DNA of 64,000 nt from Streptomyces sp. NBC_01351 (GCF_036237315.1 NZ_CP108356.1:1-64000); one strand, 5' to 3'. Counted from the first letter of the stretch, positions 34,687 through 44,018 are shown. Notes: a model not told the origin generated them from the letters alone. Numbers and translations: made by a program.

Positions 34687-35544
34687 GTGAACGACGACTT
34701 CAAGCGCGTGGAATCGCACGACTGCCCGATGTCCACCTGCGCCGCCCCCGCCGGCTCCCCGTGCCGGACCGGCAAGGGCAAGGTGGCCATCCAGTACCAC
34801 ACCGCCCGCTTCCGCCTCGTGCCCCAACTCGCCAAGCTCTTGAGCGTCCCAACCCCGGCCGTGCGCAAGCCCGGCTCGGCGTGGACCGAGCTGCCCCGGC
34901 CCGCGAGCACCGGCACGACACCGGTCGGACACGTCCGCCTCGGGTACGCCCGCGCCTCGACCGCCCTGCAGTCCCTCGACGCACAGCTCGACTCCCTCAC
35001 CGAGGCCAGGGTGACCCGTATCTTCTCGGAGAAGATCTCCACCCGCGCCACCCGACGCCCCGAGCTGGAGGCCGCGGTGAAGCTCGCCGGGGAGATCCGC
35101 TCCTCCGGCGTCGCCGTCACCCTCGTCGTCCACGAGCACAAGCGGCTCGGCCGCGGCATCGAACTCGCCATGCTCGCCGAGGCACTGAAGGTCAGTGACG
35201 TCGGCCTGGAGTTCCTCACCGGAGAGCTGACGGGCTCCCACGCCCCCTCCGGCATCGTGTTCACCGTGCTGGCGGCCATGTCCGGCATGGAGCGCGAGTA
35301 CATCCGCGACCGCACCCTCGAAGGACACGAGTCCGCCCGCAAGCGCGGCAAGACCATCGGCGGCGCCAGCGTCACCGACGACTCCATGCTCTCCATGGCC
35401 CCCCACCTCCGTGACCAGGAGATGAGCCTGCGCGACATCGCCAAGCGGCTCGTCATCACCACCGGCTCGAAGAAGGGACAGCGCCCCTCGCCCGCCACCG
35501 TCATGCGAATGCTCCGCGAACACGACGAGACAGCAAGCCGCTGA
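34687..35544 (+). CDS. Serine recombinase with N-terminal zinc finger
   Basis: About 285 residues. The N-terminus has a Cys/His pattern (CPMSTCAAPAGSPC, then YHTARF). The resolvase domain follows: LGYARAST with the catalytic Ser, FSEKISTRATRRPELEAAV, LVVHEHKRLGRG (His replaces the usual Asp before KRLGR-type residues) and AAMSGMEREYIRDRTLEG. The C-terminal helix-turn-helix is SLRDIAKRLVITTGSKKGQR. GTG 34687 and GTG 34678 are both possible starts. A tail fragment of a close relative is at 19523. The motif array upstream is a likely binding site. Confidence 0.85.
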   Translation: MNDDFKRVESHDCPMSTCAAPAGSPCRTGKGKVAIQYHTARFRLVPQLAKLLSVPTPAVRKPGSAWTELPRPASTGTTPVGHVRLGYARASTALQSLDAQLDSLTEARVTRIFSEKISTRATRRPELEAAVKLAGEIRSSGVAVTLVVHEHKRLGRGIELAMLAEALKVSDVGLEFLTGELTGSHAPSGIVFTVLAAMSGMEREYIRDRTLEGHESARKRGKTIGGASVTDDSMLSMAPHLRDQEMSLRDIAKRLVITTGSKKGQRPSPATVMRMLREHDETASR

Positions 35545-35600
35545 CGTCAGCCGGAGTCCTTAGCGTTCAATCCTGGAGAAGTACCGGAAGTGAAGACCGA

Positions 35601-36188
35601 TCAGCTCGGCAGCTGAAACAGCGTGCGCAGCGCCAGGTCGGCCACTTGGTGCAGCTGGTAGCGGGTATGGCCACTCGCCGCCTGCACGGCGATGCCGTCG
35701 GTGATGGTGTGCACCAGCTGGGCGAGGACGCGCGGATCAGAGTCCGCTGGCAGGTCGGCTGCCTGCTCGAAGCGCCGACGAAGCGCAGCCTCGCCGGCCA
35801 TCCGCCGTGCGATCACCTCCTGGCGGATCGGTTCGGAGTCCGGACCGCAGGCATGCACGGTGTTGACGCTCAGGCACCCGTGGGGCGTGTGCGGCCCGGT
35901 GGTCAGCTCGACGGCCCCGAGGACCAGCTGCTCGACGACATCCCGCACGGTGGACGCATCCAAGGCCTCGGCGGCGAAGGCTCCGGGGCTGGTGAAGTAG
36001 CGGTCGAGCACCTTGCGGAACAGCTGCTCCTTGTTGCCGAAAGCCGCGTACAGACTGGGCCTGTTGATTTCCATGGCCGCGGTCAGGTCCGACAGGGACG
36101 TCCCCTCGTAGCCCTGCCGCCAGAACACCTCAAGCGCCCGATCGAGCGCAGCCTGCGGGTCGAAGGCGCGCGGGCGGCCGCCTGGCAT
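35601..36188 (-). CDS. TetR-family repressor
   Basis: About 195 residues from Met 36188 (MPGGRPRAFDPQAALDRALE). The HTH is TSLSDLTAAMEINRPSLYAA and FGNKEQLFRKVLDRYF; the C-terminal part has TGPHTPHGCLSVNTVHACG, typical of the TetR_C subgroup that controls oxidoreductases. It is divergent from the oxidoreductase at 36291, and the palindrome at 36253 lies between them, so it probably represses that gene and itself. Confidence 0.88.
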   Translation of the reverse strand: MPGGRPRAFDPQAALDRALEVFWRQGYEGTSLSDLTAAMEINRPSLYAAFGNKEQLFRKVLDRYFTSPGAFAAEALDASTVRDVVEQLVLGAVELTTGPHTPHGCLSVNTVHACGPDSEPIRQEVIARRMAGEAALRRRFEQAADLPADSDPRVLAQLVHTITDGIAVQAASGHTRYQLHQVADLALRTLFQLPS

Positions 36189-36252
36189 GCCGTACCTCCT
36201 CAAGTTTTTTACCTATCGGTACGTTACCCCTTGAACTCAGACGCCCACCCCC

Positions 36253-36282
36253 CTAGTTTCGTATCGATCGGTACGAAACTAG
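36253..36282. promoter_or_regulatory. TetR operator palindrome
   Basis: Perfect inverted repeat CTAGTTTCGTA - 8 bases - TACGAAACTAG, nine bases before the oxidoreductase ATG, so it overlaps its leader. A related half site (CTATCGGTACGTTAC) lies near 36212-36226 before the TetR gene. Confidence 0.8.
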
Positions 36283-36290
36283 GGGGACGC

Positions 36291-37367
36291 ATGATCAAAG
36301 CCGGGATCGTCGGAGCCAGTGGCTGGGCCGGCGCGTCGCACCTGCCCGCACTCGCCGGGCTCTCCGGGTTCGAGGTGACCGCGGTCGCGACGACCAACCA
36401 GGCCAGCGCGGACAAGGCGGCGGCTGCCCACGGCGTACCACTCGCCTTCGCCGATGCCGGGACGCTCGCCGCCCACCCCGACGTGGACCTGGTCGTGGTG
36501 TCGGTCAGGGCGTCCGAACACGCGAAGGTGATCAGGGCCGCGCTAGAGGCGCGCAAGCACGTGCTCTCCGAGTGGCCGCTGGGCGTGGACGCCGCCGAAG
36601 CGGACGACCTCGCCCGGGCGGCCGGCGACGCCGGCGTCGTTCACGCCGTGAATCTGCAGGGATACCAATCCCCGGACGCCCGGTACGTGGCCGACCTGAT
36701 CGCCGGAGGCACGATCGGCCGACTCGAATCGGCCGTATTGGTCGCTGCGGGCGACCCGCTGGGCGGCGCCCGCATTCCGCCGGAGCTGGCCTGGTCCACC
36801 GACCCGGCTGCGGGCACCTCGCTCCTGACCATCATGGCCGGACACTTCCTGGCCACGCTGGACCGGATGGCGGGCAGGCTGGTCGAGGTCTCCGCGCGCC
36901 TTCCCCGCCCGTACGACCACGTCGAAGTCGCGGGAACCGGCAGGACGGTGCCCAACGGGGTGCCCGCACAGGTGCTGCTCCACGGCGTCCTGGAGAACGG
37001 CGCCACCGCGTCCGTCGCCGTGCACGGAGGCAGTGGGAATCCGGACGGATTCTTCGTCAAGTTCGTTGGCTCGAACGGCACTTTGACGGTTGCTCCCACC
37101 CGACCCGGCACGTTTATGCACTGGACCGACTGGGACATCCGGGTCAACGGCGAGCCGGTGAAGGTGCCCGGCGACTACCGGACTGTCCCCTTCGACCCCG
37201 CCGCCGGACCGGTCGCCAACGTTGCGGCCGTCTACCAGGAGATCGCCCAATCGATCGCCGAAGGACGTCGGCCCCACCCCGACTTCCACACCGCCGCGGC
37301 TCACCACAGGGTGCTCGCGGCCATCGAACGCGCCGCAGAGTCCGGCGTCGCGGAGAAGGTCGCATGA
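36291..37367 (+). CDS. Gfo/Idh/MocA-family NAD(P)-dependent oxidoreductase
   Basis: A 358-residue cytoplasmic enzyme. The Rossmann opening is MIKAGIVGASGWAGASHLPA; HPDVDLVVVSVRASEHAKVI and HVLSEWPLGVDAAEADDLAR (EWP in place of the family EKP) are the cofactor-site strands. The C-terminal half is the usual beta-sheet domain (VLLHGVLENGATASVAVHGG). Start ATG 36291 has AGGGGGA. Regulation by the divergent TetR through the palindrome at 36253 is likely. Substrate unknown; probably a sugar or polyol. Confidence 0.88.
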   Translation: MIKAGIVGASGWAGASHLPALAGLSGFEVTAVATTNQASADKAAAAHGVPLAFADAGTLAAHPDVDLVVVSVRASEHAKVIRAALEARKHVLSEWPLGVDAAEADDLARAAGDAGVVHAVNLQGYQSPDARYVADLIAGGTIGRLESAVLVAAGDPLGGARIPPELAWSTDPAAGTSLLTIMAGHFLATLDRMAGRLVEVSARLPRPYDHVEVAGTGRTVPNGVPAQVLLHGVLENGATASVAVHGGSGNPDGFFVKFVGSNGTLTVAPTRPGTFMHWTDWDIRVNGEPVKVPGDYRTVPFDPAAGPVANVAAVYQEIAQSIAEGRRPHPDFHTAAAHHRVLAAIERAAESGVAEKVA

Positions 37368-38057
37368 TGGCCCTGACCGTCGCGCTACCGGGGGTGGCGG
37401 TAAGACCATGCCACCAGCCGCAAACGGCGGTGCCCAGTCCTTGGGCTTGGCGGGCCGGGGTAGTTCGGCCAAGAAAGTTGGGGGAGGGTCCCTCACGATG
37501 TCCGGTCCCGGTAGCGTGAGGGACCAGCCGCCGCGCCGGCCTGACTCCGAGCCGCCCCGCCCATGCCGGGGACGGCAACGAGGACAAGGGCACCCTCGCG
37601 CACAGCAGCACCCTCACGTCCGTGGCCGTTCGCCCGTGGCGGGGAGGCATGGGGACACTCCGCCGGTCGGGAGACCACGATGACCGCCGACAAGCACGCT
37701 AAGCGCGCCGCCCTCACCGAGACAGGACAGAGATAGGAGAGGGCCGTCTGTGCCGTACATACCGGTGTTGCGCTCCAGCAGGTCCTTGGGAAAGCTCGTG
37801 TCGCTCGTGGCGCGGCCGTAGTACAGGTTGTCGGCCGTCGACGCGAACGTGCTCCCGGTGCAAAACGCTTGGCCAAGGCACTCCAGGTCCCGTACGGCCA
37901 CTCGCTACAGTGGGGTGTGTTGCGTGACGTCAAGCCGCCTCTTCTTGATCATCCACCCATTGTCAGTGGTGGGCGGCAGACTGAAGTCATGAGAACGGCG
38001 GCCTCTGCCCGGCCTGCGAAGCAGGGACAGAGACCGCCGCGGGTGGAACCCCGCACC
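37368..38057. other. Mixed region with one hairpin and a gene fragment
   Basis: No intact gene. GGTCCCTCACG (37487-37497) pairs perfectly with CGTGAGGGACC (37515-37525), a terminator-like hairpin downstream of the oxidoreductase. On the minus strand, 37720-37901 reads VRDLECLGQAFCTGSTFAST and LERNTGMYGTDGPLLS, which looks like a real protein fragment of unknown family without a proper 3' end. Confidence 0.4.
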
Positions 38058-38082
38058 TCGCGCCTCTTGGTGTCCTACCACC
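38058..38082 (-). terminator. Terminator of the small gene at 38100
   Basis: CTTGGTG-TCCTAC-CACCAAG hairpin about 18 bases downstream of the reverse-strand stop. Confidence 0.6.
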
Positions 38083-38099
38083 AAGGGGCGCGTCGCGTT

Positions 38100-38303
38100 T
38101 TACAGGCGGCTGACCAGCATCTCGTACAGCCACACCGCGAACTGAGTGATCCAGTGCGCGGTCTCGTCCGCAAGACCAGCCAGAAGGGCCTGGGCTACGC
38201 CGGCGAGCAGTACATCGCGAACGGTGCTGTGACTCTCACCCCGGACACGCGGCGCGCCGTCGTCCTCCGAACCGTCGGACATCGGCTTGTCGCTACCGGG
38301 CAT
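38100..38303 (-). CDS. Small amphipathic protein (about 67 aa)
   Basis: Starts MPGSDKPMSDGSEDDGAPRV (Met 38303; Met 38282 is also possible). A hydrophilic N-terminus is followed by a long amphipathic or membrane-associating helix (VRDVLLAGVAQALLAGLADE, then WITQFAVWLYEMLVSRL). The hairpin just downstream supports a real gene. Function unknown. Confidence 0.5.
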   Translation of the reverse strand: MPGSDKPMSDGSEDDGAPRVRGESHSTVRDVLLAGVAQALLAGLADETAHWITQFAVWLYEMLVSRL

Positions 38304-38539
38304 GTGAGTCCCCCAATCAGGACCGCCGCGCCTCAACTGGAGGGCCGGGGCGACGGTCCGTCAAAACCCGGCCTTCCAGAAGCTGCACACGCTCTCTGTA
38401 TGGGCCCGTTCAGAGTATCTACACCCGCTGACAACGGGCCGTCGGTGACGTCGCCCACCGCAGGCAGGTCCCTTCACCGGAGTCAGCATCGCAACCTGCC
38501 AAGGCACCGACCCATGCCCGTGAACAGGACTTTCAGCAC

Positions 38540-38930
38540 CGGAGACGGACTACTTCTCCTCGTCGACGCAGTTGTCGATGAAGTCGATGACCGGGTGCGT
38601 CACCTGGGACTTCTTCGTGCGTGAACGGCGGCTTGGTCACGTCGCAGGTGCGCGCGGTTGTACGTACAAGGCGGCCCTTTCGACAGCAGGTCGCAGGTGC
38701 AGCGCGTGGACGCGACGCGGGAGCAGAGCCTTTGGGCACACCTGATCGTGTCGCCGAGGGAGTCAATCTCCTTGTAGATGACGTCCGAGATCTTCCTGCC
38801 CATGACCCGCCAGTCCGGCATGCTCCCCATGCCTTGGCAGACGTCGATGGTGGACTCGATCTCTATGCCTGGATGCGACGTCTTCGCGAGGATCTGCCCG
38901 TCTCGATCGAGGCGCGGCGATTGCCGTGAA
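38540..38930 (-). pseudogene. Degraded cysteine-rich gene (three frames)
   Basis: The minus strand reads STIDVCQGMGSMPDWRVMGR, SDVIYKEIDSLGDTIRCAQR and CDLLSKGPPCTYN in one frame, then CDVTKPPFTHEE in a second and HPVIDFIDNCVDEEK in the third, ending near 38550. The pieces join as one protein with frequent Cys if two single-base lesions are corrected. Family not recognised. Confidence 0.4.
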
Positions 38931-39178
38931 CGGTGATCCGAGATCTCCGGACGGCCCATCAGGTGGACAGTCCTCCCGAACTGTTCGATTGCCGCCCTAA
39001 GATCACCTGGCAGCTTAAGCCTGCGGGGGCCTGGAACCCGGGCGCTCCATGTACCGCGACTGCGCTCGCACTGCCCAACACGTCCGTGCTCGCTTCCGAA
39101 CCACGAAGCGCCCGGACTGGAGACTGAGCCGACCAGGACACCTCAGCCTCCAACCCAACCCCGACGAGAAAGGACGAC

Positions 39179-39595
39179 ATGGAGCAGCTTTCGGCCGCCC
39201 AGATTCACCGGATCATGAACCTGATCTGGGGCGGTCAACCGCATGAGGCGGAGACCGCGGCTCTCGCCGACCAGTTCACCCGCACGATGCTGAAGGTCGG
39301 CTACGGCTTCACGGCGGACACCCCCCGAACGCGGCCCGGCACCCGCAAGCCGAGTCGCTACGTGCGGTTCTGGGGAGACGGCACCAAGTACACGGTCGCC
39401 TACCTGAACATGCCGAGCGGCCGAGTCGACTTCTACCTGGACGCCGATGACAGCGTTGCCCGGGAGTACGAGGACAGCGGCTATGTCGAGTACGGCAACC
39501 AGCCCAGCAAGGACACCAACGTCGCGGTCGTGCTGCGCGACGAGAAGGCCATCGAGATAGCCCTGCACCTGGCCATCAACGTGTACATCGGATAA
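39179..39595 (+). CDS. Hypothetical protein (138 aa)
   Basis: ATG 39179 follows GAAAGGA. It reads MEQLSAAQIHRIMNLIWGGQ, ADQFTRTMLKVGYGFTAD, YVRFWGDGTKYTVAYLNMPS, GRVDFYLDADD and ALHLAINVYIG: an alpha-beta cytoplasmic protein with no known catalytic motif. It lies between the degraded gene and the integrase operon. Family unknown. Confidence 0.6.
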   Translation: MEQLSAAQIHRIMNLIWGGQPHEAETAALADQFTRTMLKVGYGFTADTPRTRPGTRKPSRYVRFWGDGTKYTVAYLNMPSGRVDFYLDADDSVAREYEDSGYVEYGNQPSKDTNVAVVLRDEKAIEIALHLAINVYIG

Positions 39596-39778
39596 TCCGG
39601 CAGGCCCCCGGCGGTAGTGGTAGAGCACTTTCCCCCTGAGGCGGAGATAGGAGTCCGGGGCCGTGTCGGACACCTCGACCGTGGGAGGACCGCGCCCCGC
39701 CAACCGAAGAAGACTGCGGTCACGAGGCCCTGACGGCTATTTGCGGCTGGTGACACGGTTCGGAACCCCAACAGGCTT

Positions 39779-40891
39779 TCAGGTGAGGCCGGCGGAGGCG
39801 TTGTCGTCCCAGCCGTCCTCACGCTGCATGTAGCCGAGCATCGAGCGGGAGTGCCGCGCCCAGCCGCCCTGGTCGGCGATGGCGATGGCGTCCTTGCCCT
39901 TCTTCCGGCCGGTGGAGGCAAGGCCGATGCGCAGGGAGTGCCCGGTCCAGGAGATTGGCACCCCGGCCCGGGTGGAGATCCGCTTGATGGCCCGGGTGAC
40001 GCTGTCGGGGACCAGGCCGCCGGTGATGTGGCCGTGTCGGTCGATGCCGACGAAGGCCGGGGTGGAGGGGGCGGCCCACTGCTGGCCGTGCTCGGCGACC
40101 AGGCGCTCGCGGTAGGCGGTGTAGGCGCGGACGGGGCAGATCTCCGGGTCCTGGGCGTAGCCGATCTTCGCCTTGCGGACGGAGTGCTTGGTCTTGCCGG
40201 TGAGCACGGTGACGACCAGGCCGCGTGGGTGCAGGGTGACGTCGCCGCTCTGGAGGCCGGCGGGATCCTGGGAGCGCGAGGCGTAGTGGAAGCCGGTGAG
40301 GACGAGGGCCTTGTCGCGGTCGCCAGCGAGGGTGTCGGGGCAGGAGCGGGCGATGGCGTACAGCCCGTCGATGTCGGCGCCGACTGCCTGGCCGCGGCCG
40401 CGCCGCTCCCCGGCCTGCAGGAGCTTGACCTCCAGCCCGGCCAGGGCCTTGCGGGCTTCGGCCTGGTCGTCGCCGCTGACGGAGGTCCCGCGCTCGCGCA
40501 TGCCGATGACGACGGCGGCGAGGTGGGTGTCGGCGGAGCTCGGCGCGTAGCCCTTCCCGGTCTGCCGACCCTCGCGCAGCATCCAGGCCACGAACGCGAC
40601 CAGCGCGCCGCGGGAGCCCTCCCGTTCGGGCAGGCCGGCGGTGGCACAGAACCGCGTCCACACCCGCCACGACTTCTTGTACGTGTCCACGGTGTTGTCC
40701 GGGGTGATCTCGGCGGCAACCGCGTCGGCAAGGTCCTCGGCCTCGGCCAGCCGGCGGGCGGCGTCGACGCCGTGCCGCTCGGCCCACCGCGTGATCAGTG
40801 CCTGCCGCGCGGCGGCGTCCGCGGCCAGGAGCGACAGGGCGGCCGCCGGGCGGACATCGTCGGGAGCGGACGTCTCAGACACGGCCGTCAC
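39779..40891 (-). CDS. Tyrosine recombinase/integrase
   Basis: About 370 residues from GTG 40891, whose start overlaps the stop of the upstream gene. It has an N-terminal SAM-like core-binding domain (EITPDNTVDTYKKSWRVWTR, VAFVAWMLREG) and a catalytic domain: LTGFHYASRSQDPAGLQ (Arg region, with Ser after), TGHSLRIGLASTGRKKG (His-x-Leu-Arg), and GWARHSRSMLGYMQ (His and nucleophile Tyr). Similar integrases occur on Streptomyces plasmids and conjugative elements. Translational coupling to the DUF2971-like gene is unusual. Confidence 0.85.
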   Translation of the reverse strand: MTAVSETSAPDDVRPAAALSLLAADAAARQALITRWAERHGVDAARRLAEAEDLADAVAAEITPDNTVDTYKKSWRVWTRFCATAGLPEREGSRGALVAFVAWMLREGRQTGKGYAPSSADTHLAAVVIGMRERGTSVSGDDQAEARKALAGLEVKLLQAGERRGRGQAVGADIDGLYAIARSCPDTLAGDRDKALVLTGFHYASRSQDPAGLQSGDVTLHPRGLVVTVLTGKTKHSVRKAKIGYAQDPEICPVRAYTAYRERLVAEHGQQWAAPSTPAFVGIDRHGHITGGLVPDSVTRAIKRISTRAGVPISWTGHSLRIGLASTGRKKGKDAIAIADQGGWARHSRSMLGYMQREDGWDDNASAGLT

Positions 40892-41769
40892 CGCGCAGCT
40901 CCTGTCCGGACCCCTTCGGGGCCGACGGTGACGCTGAACCCGGGCAGGGTGCCGCCCCAGCGCATGGTGGTCTCCCGTTCCTGGGCCTGGATGTCGATGA
41001 CGCCGTCCGGCACGAGCGCCTCTCCGTTCCAGTACCAACGGGCCATGCCGTTCGCGGAGCGGGCGAAACCTATGCTGTACGAGCCCACGGGGATGCCCGG
41101 CCACGGCACGTCAGGCCTCTCCCTCATCAGGCGCTGCACGGCCTGCACCGCGGTCGCGAAGCCGGAGACCGCCTCCTCCGGGCTCCGGTCGCGGGGCGGC
41201 GGCGTCCAGCCCTGGGTGCCGACGATGACGCCGGCGACGAGATGATGCGTGAAGGACACCGCGCCGGCCTCGACGCCGACCTCCGGCCAGATGGACAGCA
41301 CGGGCTCGGCCTCGGCCTCGAAGCAGAGCCGCCACTCCCGTTCGTGCAGCCAATCCGACCGTCGCCGCCCGGGATGCGGCTCGTACACCACGCAGCGGTT
41401 GTACGTCCGCGGCGGCAGCTCGGCCCTCATCCGGTCCCGTTCCTCGCGGGAGACGTAGAGGGCGGGTCGGGCCCCGGCGCCGATGAGCTGCTGGCGATCG
41501 AGCACGAGACCCCAGGGGGCGTACGGGCCCCGCCTGCCGGCCCCGTCGCGGAGCATGGCGCGGCGGGCGTCCTCGGTGACCTCGCTGAAGGAGATCACCG
41601 GGGCGTCGGACCAGTAGTCCGGCGCCCCGCGCAGGGTCCCGCTGTGCAGGATGCTCACCAGGCGGTCCTCGGCGCCGCCGTGGGCGAAGTCCGGTGGCAG
41701 GTCGCTCTGCCTGCGGGGCCGGCCGGTGAAGTGGACCAGGGTGTCGGGCAGGTCGGGGTGCGTGCTCAC
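40888..41769 (-). CDS. DUF2971/AbiGi-like protein coupled to the integrase
   Basis: A 293-residue protein. N-terminal LVHFTGRPRRQSDL, then RLVSILHSGTLRG, VISFSEVTEDARRAML and YVSREERDRM are the blocks that open DUF2971- and AbiGi-like proteins (a possible ADP-ribosyltransferase-type fold). Then CVVYEPHPGRRRSDWLHERE and GVIVGTQGWTP. The stop overlaps the integrase start (GTGA), so the two are made together. A phage-defence or toxin-like role is possible but unproven. Confidence 0.6.
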   Translation of the reverse strand: MSTHPDLPDTLVHFTGRPRRQSDLPPDFAHGGAEDRLVSILHSGTLRGAPDYWSDAPVISFSEVTEDARRAMLRDGAGRRGPYAPWGLVLDRQQLIGAGARPALYVSREERDRMRAELPPRTYNRCVVYEPHPGRRRSDWLHEREWRLCFEAEAEPVLSIWPEVGVEAGAVSFTHHLVAGVIVGTQGWTPPPRDRSPEEAVSGFATAVQAVQRLMRERPDVPWPGIPVGSYSIGFARSANGMARWYWNGEALVPDGVIDIQAQERETTMRWGGTLPGFSVTVGPEGVRTGAAR

Positions 41770-41829
41770 GTCGAGTCCTCCCCCAGGTCCGGCGCTCGGG
41801 ACGACGGGTCGTCATGTCCCGTTCTGTCG

Positions 41830-41856
41830 CGTCGGATAAGGAGAGCTTATCCGACG
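41830..41856. promoter_or_regulatory. Palindrome between divergent operons
   Basis: Perfect 11-base inverted repeat CGTCGGATAAG-GAGAG-CTTATCCGACG in the 190-base gap between the starts at 41769 and 41959. Probable operator controlling one or both operons. Confidence 0.65.
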
Positions 41857-41958
41857 TGATGAGGGAGATTCGGGGTCCTCAAGATTCTTTGACGGACCGG
41901 GGCTGCCCCGGGACCGAGAGGTGATGCATGCTGCCGATCGACAAGGAGGACCTCCCCG

Positions 41959-42843
41959 ATGGGCCACTTCCCCCGCCTCTGGACCCACGACGTCGTTGAC
42001 TGCATCAACGACTCCCTGAGGAACCACCCGGACACCTTCATCTTCATGAACTCCGGCGCGGGCATGGACGTGCTCAGCGTCTACCGGGACGGGCCGCTGT
42101 CTCGCATCTACCGGAAGCCGGATATCCAGCTGCTGCCGAGTTACGGCCCGCTGATCGAGCTGCGGGCTCCCCACAGCGCCGCCGAGGAACTGCAGGGCAT
42201 CGCCATGGGAGAGATGGTCGCCTTCCCCGCCCCGCCCGATCTTCCGGGCACGGTGCGCGCGCTCGGCGCACGGCAGGCCGCTCTGGTAGGTGACCACGCG
42301 CACGTGGACGCCTTCACCGCCCATGAGCTCGCCCTGCGTACCGGTCCGCACTGGCGGGAGGCCGTCTCCACCGCGCTGCTCGGCGAATGGGCGGCCCCGC
42401 TGCACCGGGGCGAGATGCTCCACCCGTCATCCCTTTCGCAGTTGGCGGCCGAGGCGCGGGCCATCCACCGGCAGCTCACACCGCTGTGGCGGCGCAAGGC
42501 CGGCCACGGCAGAGTGCTGCTGCTGGACACGCCCCTCGGCCATGGCGCGACGCTGTACGACCTGGTCGCAGGTCGGCCCGACCCGGAAAGCACACTGCTC
42601 GGCACTGACGATCCACGTCTGAGGGCGGTACTTAACGCCCTTACTCCCGCCGAGCGGAAGGTGGCACTGGCCTGGGCCCACTGGCAGGTCACCACCTGGA
42701 CCGAAGCCGCGGCCCTCGCCGGCGCCGCCGATCCAGCCGCCCTCGGCGAGCGGGTCCGGCGCAAGCTCAAGCGCCAAGGCACTGAGCACACACGCCGCCG
42801 AACCGCACTCTGGACTACTGGCTCCGAGGGAAGCACGTCATGA
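41959..42843 (+). CDS. Hypothetical protein with C-terminal HTH
   Basis: A 294-residue protein starting MGHFPRLWTHDVVDCINDSL after AAGGAGG. The first half is alpha/beta without known motifs (HPDTFIFMNSGAGMDVLSVY). The C-terminus (LTPAERKVALAWAHWQVTTW, EAAALAGAADPAALGERVRR, KLKRQG) has the layout of a sigma-region-4-like helix-turn-helix. It overlaps the small gene 42840 by four bases. It may bind the palindrome at 41830. Confidence 0.6.
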   Translation: MGHFPRLWTHDVVDCINDSLRNHPDTFIFMNSGAGMDVLSVYRDGPLSRIYRKPDIQLLPSYGPLIELRAPHSAAEELQGIAMGEMVAFPAPPDLPGTVRALGARQAALVGDHAHVDAFTAHELALRTGPHWREAVSTALLGEWAAPLHRGEMLHPSSLSQLAAEARAIHRQLTPLWRRKAGHGRVLLLDTPLGHGATLYDLVAGRPDPESTLLGTDDPRLRAVLNALTPAERKVALAWAHWQVTTWTEAAALAGAADPAALGERVRRKLKRQGTEHTRRRTALWTTGSEGSTS

Positions 42844-43010
42844 GCCTCCTCTACGATGCCCTGCCCGAGTTCCTCGGCAGCACCAGCGCCGCTGCCTTCG
42901 TGGCAGTCGCCGCCTGGACCGTGAAGAAGTTCCGTGCCCGCCGCCCTTGCCCGATGCTGGCTCGGCCCTCGGGCCGGGAGGAACGGGACGACGACCCGGA
43001 CGCTGCTTGA
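42840..43010 (+). CDS. Small membrane protein (56 aa)
   Basis: The ATG overlaps the stop of the upstream gene (ATGA). It reads MSLLYDALPEFLGSTSAAAF, with one transmembrane segment (AAAFVAVAAWTV), then a basic patch (KKFRARRP) and an acidic C-terminus. Translational coupling indicates a joint role with the HTH protein. Confidence 0.65.
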   Translation: MSLLYDALPEFLGSTSAAAFVAVAAWTVKKFRARRPCPMLARPSGREERDDDPDAA

Positions 43011-43256
43011 CCGGTCGAGGTCCAGCTGCTCGTGGCCGCTGACTATCGCGCAGCTCAGTGGCGAGGCCCTGAAGTCGGCCTCCGAGTACCAGGACATCTT
43101 CGGCAAGGGCCGCTACTTCCTGGAGTTAATGGACCACGGCATCGAGATGTCGACGGTCACCGCAATTCCCCACCCTCGCAGTCACGCTTCCCCATGGGGA
43201 TAACGGTTGCGAGTGGACGCCCACCGGCGGGGCCCTAACCCGACTCTCCCTGCTGT

Positions 43257-44018
43257 TCATATGAACGGCGGGTCGACCGGCGGCCATGGGTAGCCCAGCT
43301 GCTCGGCATGATGCGAACCTCCCCAGACCTCGGCGGTGGCACGGGGATCGCCTGCGGTCAGCTGAGCCTCAAGGCTCTCGGCCTGGTCCGACGGGTCGTC
43401 CGCGGAGATCGGGAGGGTCATCCCGAGCTGGATCCAGGGCAGCTCCGTATCGGGCCCGCTAGGGGGGTGCATCAGGATGACCTGGATTCGGTCGGGTTGC
43501 TTGCGGGAGGCCCAGACGTACTGCAACTCGCACTCCCACCGGAGGAGCCAGTCCTCGCGTCCCCTCAGCCCTGCCTCAAGCAGCCGCGCAACTGCTCCTG
43601 CCGGCCACTCCCAGCTGCGGTCCTCTCCGGCTCGTAGGACTTCGGTCTCGTACTGAGCTGCGGTGAACCGGAGCTCTGGCAGGGCTACGTCCGGGTTGGC
43701 CGGGTCGCGCCAGCCCGCCCAGACAACATGATCCCCTTCACGCGTGACCGTCACGTACAGGGCACCACAGCATTCCTCCGCGCCGCACCCGGACCAAGCG
43801 AGACGAGCCTCGTGGGGCGTCGCGGTGGCATGCAACGGCCCGTCCCGGTCCAACAGATACCGGGGGCCCACTCCCAGGTACCGGGAGCCTCCCACGCCCC
43901 CAGGGAGCACATCAGCCAGAAGATCCCGGCCATTGACGATCGGGCGGACCTCCACGCCACCCTCATCAGGCGGTGGGCACACGATGCTCAGGCTGAGAAA
44001 GTCCGGTCGCACGATCAT
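43257..44018 (-). CDS. Hypothetical protein (253 aa), Streptomyces type
   Basis: Starts MIVRPDFLSLSIVCPPPDEG, then GGVEVRPIVNGRDLLADVLP, EECCGALYVTVTREGDHVVW (paired cysteines), and DWLLRWECELQYVWASRKQP. It is a mixed alpha/beta cytoplasmic protein; related sequences are frequent in Streptomyces accessory loci and resemble immunity-type proteins, but this is not established. Its promoter region adjoins the ISL3-ended cassette at 44158. Confidence 0.55.
   Translation of the reverse strand: MIVRPDFLSLSIVCPPPDEGGVEVRPIVNGRDLLADVLPGGVGGSRYLGVGPRYLLDRDGPLHATATPHEARLAWSGCGAEECCGALYVTVTREGDHVVWAGWRDPANPDVALPELRFTAAQYETEVLRAGEDRSWEWPAGAVARLLEAGLRGREDWLLRWECELQYVWASRKQPDRIQVILMHPPSGPDTELPWIQLGMTLPISADDPSDQAESLEAQLTAGDPRATAEVWGGSHHAEQLGYPWPPVDPPFI

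Noticed and set aside
39851..41245. Plus-strand 464-codon frame over the integrase operon
   Set aside because: The minus strand encodes a tyrosine recombinase with catalytic residues; the plus frame is Gly/Ala-rich shadow.
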